A stretch of 21,348 nt of DNA from JBHHWH01 sp046756405 (lineage in GTDB: Bacteria > Actinomycetota > Acidimicrobiia > Spongiisociales > ZC4RG35), in assembly GCA_046756405.1 (NCBI GenBank), contig JBHHWH010000039.1, positions 1-21,348 on the forward strand. The letters run 5' to 3'. A model generated the notes under the pieces. The model ran no database searches, had not been told where the DNA came from, and saw only the letters and a list, made by a program, of their open reading frames with translations. Each line of letters starts with the position of its first letter. Position 1 is the stretch's first letter. This document shows, one piece after another, positions 7,606 through 12,700 of the stretch. Both the position numbers and the translations under genes were made by a program.

Positions 7606-7644
7606 AATCTGACTCTTGACATATCAGATTATCTGTGGCATAGT
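7606..7644 (+). promoter_or_regulatory. hsp20 promoter with overlapping palindromic operator
   Basis: TTGACA (7616-7621), a 17-bp spacer and CATAGT (7639-7644) form a good sigma-70-type promoter for the Hsp20 gene. Inside the spacer lies the palindrome CAGAT-T-ATCTG (7625-7635). A second copy of the half-site, AATCTGA (7606-7612), lies just upstream and forms an inverted repeat with TCAGATT (7624-7630). A repressor or MerR-like activator bound here would control initiation. It does not match the HAIR (CTTGAGT-N7-ACTCAAG) or CIRCE consensus. The same region is upstream of the divergent protease-rimK operon. Confidence 0.6.
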
Positions 7645-7719
7645 TCCGAATGGAATAGGAGCGCGGTCATAGGTGTTGTGACCAGCGACGAGAAAACTCG
7701 GACAAGGAGGTGGTAATCG

Positions 7720-8133
7720 ATGCTGATGCGTTTCGACCCGTTCGCCGAGTTGGACCAGCTCACTCGTTCCATGTGGGGTGAGCTTCGCTCGGCATACATG
7801 CCTGCGGACGCTTACCGCAAGGACGACCGCTTCTACCTGCACATCGACCTTCCCGGGGTCGACCCTGACTCCATCGACGTCACTGTCGAAAAGGACTCCC
7901 TGACGGTGCACGCCGAGCGCAACTGGGACCGGGGTGACGACGAGCAGGTGGTTCTGTCCGAGCGTCCGATGGGTACCTTCACTCGGCAGTTCTTCCTTGG
8001 CGAGAGCCTTGACACCGACAAGATCGAGGCCGGCTACGACCACGGTGTTCTGACGATCACCATCCCGGTGGCTGAGACGGCGCGGCCTCGCAAGATCGAA
8101 GTCGGCAAGGTTCACGAGGCTCTCTCCTCCTGA
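7720..8133 (+). CDS. Hsp20/alpha-crystallin small heat shock protein
   Basis: Small heat shock protein of 137 residues, an ATP-independent holdase that binds unfolding proteins in the cytoplasm. The alpha-crystallin domain runs from about residue 27 (PADAYRKDDRFYLHIDLPGV) to about 125. It contains the GTFTRQFFLGESLD strand pair and the final motif GVLTITIPVAE (G-V-L/I-T-I), which is diagnostic for the family. The N-terminal arm (MLMRFDPFAELDQLTR) is the usual short amphipathic segment. The start is well supported by AAGGAGGTG, nearly a perfect anti-Shine-Dalgarno match, about 8 nt before the ATG. The leader is about 70 nt from the predicted promoter. The gene is monocistronic: a 12-bp hairpin follows 18 bp after the stop. 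Confidence 0.95.
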   Translation: MLMRFDPFAELDQLTRSMWGELRSAYMPADAYRKDDRFYLHIDLPGVDPDSIDVTVEKDSLTVHAERNWDRGDDEQVVLSERPMGTFTRQFFLGESLDTDKIEAGYDHGVLTITIPVAETARPRKIEVGKVHEALSS

Positions 8134-8151
8134 CCTCTCCGACGCCGAGTT

Positions 8152-8178
8152 GGAGCCCCGGCCACGGGCCGGGGCTCC
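8152..8178 (+). terminator. Strong hairpin terminator after hsp20
   Basis: GGAGCCCCGGCC (8152-8163) and GGCCGGGGCTCC (8167-8178) form a perfect 12-bp G/C stem around the 3-nt loop ACG, 18 bp after the hsp20 stop. There is no T-tract after it, as is common for actinobacterial terminators. It separates hsp20 from the DUF3179 gene. Confidence 0.75.
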
Positions 8179-8252
8179 GTCGCGTCCGGGTGGTCGCCCC
8201 CGAGTCCCCAAAGGTCGGATTACCGGGTGGGGGCGCGGCGTTGATCTGAGCC

Positions 8253-9365
8253 GTGAAGGTCTTCTATGGCATGGTGGTCGTGGTCGCACTGGCGGTGGTG
8301 GCCTTTGCGGTCTTCGACAGCAGGGGCGGCTCCCTCTACAGCGAGGCCGCTCCCATTCCTGCCGCGGCTGTTGACCCCTCCACCGAGCGGCCAGTGAGCA
8401 CCGCGGCCACCGAGGGGGTGGATCGGGACGCGAGGCGGAGCAACGTGGACATCATGCCGGTGATCCCGGGAGAGATCTACGACCCGGTTGCGGCAGGTGA
8501 GCCGACGCCCCCCGACTACAGACAGGTACTACCCAGGGACGCCATTCTTCCCATCTACAACCCACGGTTCGTTTCCGCCGTCGACGCGGGCTGGACGGAC
8601 GACACGTTGATCATCGGGCTAGAGCTGGACGGTGAAGCCAAGGCGTACCCGGTGAGCTTCCTCAATCGCCGGGAGATGGTCATCGACTGGATCGCTGGCA
8701 CTCCCGTCCTTGTCTCCTGGTGACCCATTTGTGCTACGGCGATGGTCCATCGCCGCGAACTGGACGGCCAGGTGCTCGTCTTCGGGAATCAAGGTGCCCT
8801 ATGGAACAACGCCATGACATGGTTTGACCATGACACCGGAACCGTGTGGAGCCAGCCGCTAGGAGAAGCCATCGTTGGCCCTCGCAAGGGTGCCACGCTA
8901 GAGCTCATGGCTTCCACCCTCTCGTCGTGGGGTACTTGGAAAGAGGACCATCCCAACACCCTTGCCCTCGATGCTCCTGCGGGCCGCACCGGGTTCCGGC
9001 TCGTCGACATGACCATCGTCGTCGACTTCGGCGAAGAGGTCGCCATCTTCCCCGTTGAGGACCTGACGGAGTTGGGTGCCGCCAACGAGGTGGTGGCCGG
9101 AGTGCCGGTGTCGGTGGTGATAGATCCCGAGGCCGAGGACCGGTGGAACGTCTTCCTGCGGGTGGTGGGGGACTGGGAACTGACCCTCGCCATCGACGGC
9201 CAGGACCTGGTGGATCTGGAAACAGGCACCCGCTGGGATCCCAGCAACGGTCGAGGTCTCGCCGGTCCCTTGGAAGGGGAGATCCTCAATCAGCTCCCTG
9301 GCTTCACCGCCTTCCTCAACGAAGCCCTCGGGTTTTGGCCCGACGCCAAAATATGGAGCCCGTGA
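8253..9365 (+). CDS. DUF3179 protein, probable selenoprotein (in-frame UGA at residue 157)
   Basis: Read through a single in-frame TGA (8721-8723), this frame gives a 370-residue membrane-anchored protein. Residues 5-21 are a hydrophobic signal anchor (GMVVVVALAVVAFAV), and 25-90 form a low-complexity linker. The DUF3179 domain starts at about 94 with RDAILPIYNPRFV and DDTLIIGLELDGEAKAYPVSFLNRRE. Family members then carry a conserved Y-C-P-L-C-G-(S/T)-A motif; here it reads W-[TGA]-P-I-C-A-T-A (156-163), so the stop lies exactly at the first Cys. Typical DUF3179 sequence continues in the same frame: DGQVLVFGNQGALWNN, DHDTGTVWSQPLGEAIVGP and SSWGTWKEDHPNTLALD. The domain's function is unknown; a U-x-x-C pair suggests redox chemistry outside the cytoplasmic membrane. 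The GTG start at 8253 opens the signal anchor. Without recoding, it would be two pieces (8253-8723 and 8742-9365) of a broken gene. Sec is inferred, because no sel genes are in the window. Confidence 0.8.
8737..8755 (+). promoter_or_regulatory. Candidate bacterial SECIS hairpin
   Basis: CGGCGAT (8737-8743) and ATCGCCG (8749-8755) form a perfect 7-bp stem around the apical loop GGTCC. The loop begins 20 nt after the TGA at 8721-8723. The G-rich start of the loop, the distance and the stem length fit the bacterial SECIS form known from E. coli fdhF, whose apical loop is GGUC about 18 nt from the UGA. SelB would bind this loop in the mRNA. The hairpin lies within coding sequence for residues 162-168, which match the family only loosely. 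Confidence 0.65.
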
Positions 9366-9405
9366 TCCCGGCGTTGGCCCAGGTTGCAGCCACAATGAGG
9401 CGGCC

Positions 9406-9558
9406 ATGAGCGAAAGCCGCCGTCCTCCACCCTGGTTGCTGGGCCTGATCATCGCCGCTGCCCTCTTCCTGCTCGCCGTGCTGATCTTGGGTGCGCTCGG
9501 ATTTGGGGACAACCCGGTGCTCGATACCGGAGCGCTGGCGCCCATGGCGGAGGCGTGA
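9406..9558 (+). CDS. Small single-pass membrane protein (50 aa), unknown function
   Basis: The ATG at 9406 opens a 50-residue frame: basic N-terminus MSESRRPPPW, one hydrophobic helix at about residues 11-33 (LLGLIIAAALFLLAVLILGAL), then a short acidic tail ending APMAEA. GAGG at 9397-9400 is a plausible ribosome-binding site with 5-nt spacing. It lies 40 bp after the DUF3179 stop. Its TGA overlaps a GTG (GTGA, 9555-9558) that could start the MFS gene, which supports real translation by coupling. I recognise no family. It may be an accessory subunit of the DUF3179 protein or the transporter, but that is only positional inference. Confidence 0.6.
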   Translation: MSESRRPPPWLLGLIIAAALFLLAVLILGALGFGDNPVLDTGALAPMAEA

Positions 9559-9572
9559 CAGGGGCTGTCTCC

Positions 9573-10448
9573 ATGGAGGTCCGCGCCCAGCGGCAGGCCC
9601 TCGCGGTAATCGCAGTCAGCCAGCTCCTCGCCTTGAGCCTGTGGTTTTCCGCATCGGCGGTTGCTCCCCAACTCCGCCAGCTCTGGGATCTCAACACGAC
9701 GGAGGAAGCCGGGCTGACCTTGGCAGTGCAGCTCGGCTTCGTGGTGGGTGCCATCGTTTCGGCCGTACTCAACCTCGCCGATGTGATCCCGAGCCGGAGG
9801 CTCTTCCTGATCAGTGCCCTGGTGGGTGGGGCCGCCAACCTCGGCCTACTGGCCATGGACGCCGCCACGGTGCCGGTGGCCTTGGGTTTGCGGTTCCTCA
9901 CCGGCTTCGCCCTCGCCGGGGTGTATCCCGCAGGACTGAAAGTCATGGCTGGGTGGTTCAAGTCGGGAAGGGGTATGGCCCTCGGAGTCCTCGTCGGCGC
10001 GCTGACCGTGGGGTCTGCTTCGCCTCATCTCGTGCGCGGCCTGGGCCTGGAGTGGGAGGGCGTGGTGGTGGTGGTGGCTTCAGCCCTCGCCGTTGTCGCC
10101 GGAGGCATGATGAGCCGGATTGGCGACGGGCCCTACGAGGTGCCCATCCTGCCCTTCAAGTGGGATCAGGTGGGAAGGGTCGTCCACAACCCGGGGGTGC
10201 GCCTCTCAACGTACGGGTACCCCGGCCGCATGTGGGAGCTGTATGCCATGTGGACCTGGAGCGCCGTCTTCCTCACTGCCTCGGCGGTGGCCGCGGGTGG
10301 TGGCTACGGCTCGATCTCCCTCATCACCTTCGCGGTGATCGCCGTTGGCGGGCTGGGGTCGTGGTGGGCAGGGTCCCTCGTCGACCGAATAGGGCGGACC
10401 AAGGTCGTCGGGGGGCGATGGTCATCTCGGGCGCGTGCGCTGGCCTGA
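9573..10448 (+). CDS. MFS transporter, N-terminal part (frame broken at 10410-10415)
   Basis: The first ~285 residues of a major facilitator superfamily permease. The frame holds about eight hydrophobic segments, starting ALAVIAVSQLLALSLWFSAS. The R-x-x-x-G-x-x-x-A/G region LRFLTGFALAGVYPAGLKVM is typical of helix 4, and GWFKSGRGMALGVLVGALTVGSA is helix 5. DRIGRTKVVGG is the A-loop-like motif between helices of the second half. The frame then runs off into WSSRARALA and a stop at 10448, directly after a run of six G (10410-10415). A seventh G would join it to the next segment. The ATG at 9573 (CAGGGG 8 nt upstream) or the coupled GTG at 9555 is the start. The substrate is unknown. Confidence 0.82.
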   Translation: MEVRAQRQALAVIAVSQLLALSLWFSASAVAPQLRQLWDLNTTEEAGLTLAVQLGFVVGAIVSAVLNLADVIPSRRLFLISALVGGAANLGLLAMDAATVPVALGLRFLTGFALAGVYPAGLKVMAGWFKSGRGMALGVLVGALTVGSASPHLVRGLGLEWEGVVVVVASALAVVAGGMMSRIGDGPYEVPILPFKWDQVGRVVHNPGVRLSTYGYPGRMWELYAMWTWSAVFLTASAVAAGGGYGSISLITFAVIAVGGLGSWWAGSLVDRIGRTKVVGGRWSSRARALA

Positions 10449-10778
10449 CACCCCTGATATTCGGGACGCCGGTGTGGGTGGTGGTGCCAGTGATGCTGGT
10501 CTGGGGGCTGACGGTGGTGGCCGACAGCGCCCAGTTCTCCGCCATGGTTACCGAGACCGCCGAGGGGGAGATCCGGGGCACAGCGCTAACGCTCCAGACC
10601 GCGGTGGGGTTCCTGCTCACCTTGGTCACCATTCGCTGGGTTCCCTCCCTCGCCGAGAGCTTCGGATGGCGCTGGGCGTTCCTCGATGCTGGCCCTGGGT
10701 CCAGCCGCCGGAGTGTGGGCGATGGTCCGTCTGGCTCGGAGCCGTTATACCGGAATGCTGGCCGGGGGCAGAGGCTGA
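10418..10778 (+). pseudogene. MFS transporter, displaced C-terminal part (two compensating frameshifts)
   Basis: From 10418 the transporter continues one frame over: AMVISGACAGLTPLIFG, VVVPVMLVWGLTVVADSAQFSAM, GTALTLQTAVGFLLTLVTIRW and SLAESFGWRWAFL, with clear helices 9-12. At about 10685 the frame shifts back by one base into the original frame, where MLALGPAAGVWAMVRLARSRYTG ends at a TGA (10776-10778). Adding one G in the 10410-10415 run and removing one base near 10684-10685 gives one protein of about 401 residues, normal for MFS. Such paired shifts are equally explained by assembly or sequencing error and by real mutation. The end overlaps the convergent patatin gene by 34 bp. Confidence 0.65.
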
Positions 10779-11641
10779 GTCCCCGGTGGCGACCCCAACT
10801 GGTCGATGGCGGCCTCATACCCGATGTCGAACAACTCGGCGGCGCGCCGGGGGCTGATGTTGAAATCGAGGGAGTCCTGATCCACCTCTACCTCGACCAC
10901 AAGGTCGAGGGGGCCGCATACTGGTGGGAGGTCCTCGCGGGCGGTGATCCCGGCTCCGATGACCGCCGTAGCCAGGGAGACCGGACCCCGGATACGACGG
11001 TGGGGGTGAAGGTCGGAGGGTAGGCGGAGCCGGAAACCGATCGAAGACGGTCCTCGGGGTACGAGTTGGACCGGGAACCGAGCCGCCATGGCACCGTCGG
11101 CCAGGAGCAGCTCCTCTCCGGAGACCCTGTCGATGAGCCTCACCGGTTCGAAGACGAACGGAACCGACGCCGACATGAGGACCGCCCTGGCGACGGGAAA
11201 CGCCAGCGGGTCGTATCCGAGGCGGGGGAGATCGTCGGGGAGTACCACCCCACGCCCGTGGTTGAGGTCGGTGGCAACCACCCGAAGCGCTCCTAGGGGG
11301 AGGTCGCTGAAGGTGATCACCCGTTTGACCTTGAGTAGCCGCCGCAGGATGGTTTCCAAGCGGTTCCCGGAGTGGAAGCCCAGTCGGAGGATCATGGAGA
11401 GGTTCTTGGTCAAGCTGTAACGGCGTCCCACGATCGTTGGCCACTTGACGTCGATCACAGTCTGGCGGAGTTCCTCGGAGGAGTAGCCCGCGGCCACTAG
11501 AGACGAGACGAGGGCCCCTGCGGAGGTACCGACGACCCGGTCGAATCGGTAGCCGAGATCGAGGGCTGCGGCCGCGGCACCGGTGAGTGCGACACCGCGA
11601 ATGCCCCCTCCTTCAAAGACCCCTGTGGCGTGATCCTGCAT
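10745..11641 (-). CDS. Patatin-like phospholipase family protein
   Basis: Predicted lipid acyl hydrolase of 298 residues using a Ser-Asp dyad. GGGIRG (11-16) is the oxyanion-hole loop. GTSAG (38-42) is the nucleophile elbow with Ser40. DGA (182-184) provides the dyad Asp182. SDLPLGALRVVATDL (112-126) and ARAVLMSASVPFVFEP (151-166) are typical patatin core strands and helices. There is no signal peptide or membrane helix, so it is likely cytoplasmic or peripheral. The ATG at 11641 has AGAGGT directly upstream. It is transcribed divergently from the Crp-family gene across an 88-bp region containing a dyad. Substrate is not readable; phospholipids or storage lipids are the usual targets. Confidence 0.92.
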   Translation of the reverse strand: MQDHATGVFEGGGIRGVALTGAAAAALDLGYRFDRVVGTSAGALVSSLVAAGYSSEELRQTVIDVKWPTIVGRRYSLTKNLSMILRLGFHSGNRLETILRRLLKVKRVITFSDLPLGALRVVATDLNHGRGVVLPDDLPRLGYDPLAFPVARAVLMSASVPFVFEPVRLIDRVSGEELLLADGAMAARFPVQLVPRGPSSIGFRLRLPSDLHPHRRIRGPVSLATAVIGAGITAREDLPPVCGPLDLVVEVEVDQDSLDFNISPRRAAELFDIGYEAAIDQLGSPPGTQPLPPASIPV

Positions 11642-11665
11642 ACCTCTGGCAACGGGATCGGACCT

Positions 11666-11694
11666 CTGGGATTCCGCGCACTGTCGTATCCCAG
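11666..11694. promoter_or_regulatory. Inverted repeat in the patatin/Crp divergent region
   Basis: CTGGGAT (11666-11672) and ATCCCAG (11688-11694) are perfect 7-bp arms separated by 15 nt, so their centres are 22 bp apart, about two helical turns. The repeat lies in the only space available for promoters of both divergent genes. It could be an operator, possibly for the Crp-family protein itself, though it does not resemble TGTGA-N6-TCACA. Confidence 0.4.
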
Positions 11695-11729
11695 TCGGTT
11701 TGCCGGTCTGGTCACGAACCCTCGGAAGA

Positions 11730-12434
11730 ATGTCGGCCGCCCGTCGGTTGTATTGTGACGTGAGAGCCGAGCAGCAACACCTCGACTGGCTGGCCCGATC
11801 CTTTGGTCGACCTGACTACGTCCCCTTGGGACCGGCGGACGTGGAGTTGATTCGGTCGGTGGGCGAGGTGGTGTCCAAATACCCCGGAACCCATCTGTTC
11901 AAGGAGGGAGCAGCCGCTGACGCCGCTTTCTTGGTGGAGAGCGGAGAAGTGGAGCTGTATCGGGGCTCCGGTCCGGGTCGTCGAGTCGTCGCTCGAGTGG
12001 GGCCGGGGTCGGTGCTGGGGGACATAGCCCTGTTTGGTGGCACCCCTTATGTGTCGTCGGCACGGTCCGTGGGCAAGGTCAGGGCCTTCCGCTTCGCCCG
12101 GGACCGGCTCCTGCCCGAGCTGGCTCGCCATCCCGCCCTGTGTCTCCGCTGGTTGGTGGCCGGTTTACGCCAGCTCGAAGAGACCCAGCGTCGGGTGATC
12201 CGGCTCATGCATAAGACAGTTCTGGCCCAGGTGGCCGACCTGTTGGTGGAGGAGGCAGAGCGTCGAGCTGAGATCCAGCTCTCTCAGTCGACCATCGCTG
12301 CGCTCCTCGGTGTGAGCCGCCAATCGGTGAACGAGGCTTTGGGACGGCTGCGGGAACAGGGGGCGGTGGAGACTGGCTACCGAAACATCCGCATCCTCGA
12401 CAGGGCCAAGCTCATCGAGATAGCTGCCTCCTAG
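11730..12434 (+). CDS. Crp/Fnr-family transcriptional regulator
   Basis: Regulator of 234 residues with the two Crp domains. The beta-roll effector domain lies at about 30-135 (YPGTHLFKEGAAADAAFLVESGEVELYRG, PGSVLGDIALFGG). A long dimer helix follows at about 140-172. The winged helix-turn-helix is at 183-225 (LSQSTIAALLGVSRQSVNEALGRL, then GAVETGYRNIRIL). The phosphate cassette reads GDIAL (97-101) and then YVSSA (107-111). The Arg that holds the cAMP phosphate in true Crp is absent, so classical cAMP binding is unlikely. There is no Fnr-type cysteine cluster. ATG 11730 with GGAAG just upstream is preferred to the in-frame TTG at 11700. It is divergent from the patatin gene and 266 bp upstream of rpoB, with no evidence of co-transcription with rpoB. 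Confidence 0.9.
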   Translation: MSAARRLYCDVRAEQQHLDWLARSFGRPDYVPLGPADVELIRSVGEVVSKYPGTHLFKEGAAADAAFLVESGEVELYRGSGPGRRVVARVGPGSVLGDIALFGGTPYVSSARSVGKVRAFRFARDRLLPELARHPALCLRWLVAGLRQLEETQRRVIRLMHKTVLAQVADLLVEEAERRAEIQLSQSTIAALLGVSRQSVNEALGRLREQGAVETGYRNIRILDRAKLIEIAAS

Positions 12435-12508
12435 GCCGGGGCTCCAAGCCAAGGCTCGAGATGTGACCGGGTTTGGCTCTATGGTGCCTCACCCTGACCC
12501 CCTCACCC

Positions 12509-12538
12509 TTGACGGCCTTCTCACCGTCGCGATAGGAT
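12509..12538 (+). promoter_or_regulatory. Candidate rpoBC promoter P1
   Basis: TTGACG (12509-12514), an 18-bp spacer and TAGGAT (12533-12538) make a good primary-sigma promoter, about 160 bp before the rpoB start. The 12435-12700 intergenic region holds no gene. Confidence 0.55.
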
Positions 12539-12616
12539 GACCTCAGGTCCGGATACGGGCCCGGAGCGCCTCCGGCGGGGTCACTCACGGAGGAGTTCGA
12601 CAACCGAAAAAGCCGA

Positions 12617-12646
12617 TTGGGGACAAGCTGGCGCGTCTGCTAGCCT
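12617..12646 (+). promoter_or_regulatory. Candidate rpoBC promoter P2
   Basis: TTGGGG (12617-12622), an 18-bp spacer and TAGCCT (12641-12646) form a weaker second promoter about 50 bp before the rpoB start codon. It has the same spacer length as P1 and the rpsL promoter. Confidence 0.4.
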
Positions 12647-12700
12647 GTCCTTCCTTGCGTCGTTATCCCCAGCAAACCCACCACCTCAAGGAGGCACCCC

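Noticed and set aside
7110..7622. An upstream extension of the RimK frame to 7622 would make a 462-aa fusion.
   Set aside because: This part overlaps the DTGA protease gene in another frame, is Arg/Gly/Pro-rich shadow sequence, and RimK homologues start at the MKIAILSR site.
10446..10448. The TGA ending the first MFS part was considered as a second selenocysteine codon.
   Set aside because: Sequence after it in that frame is not MFS-like; the true continuation is in another frame, so it is a frameshift and not a recoded codon.
9491..11023. A long plus-strand frame of 510 aa crosses the MFS and patatin genes.
   Set aside because: Only 10418 to about 10685 encodes recognisable MFS sequence; the rest is antisense to the patatin gene or out-of-frame shadow.
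12435..12480. Possible terminator after the Crp-family gene, AGCCAA...TTGGCT.
   Set aside because: Six-base arms with a loop of about 20 nt and no T-tract; not better than chance in this composition.
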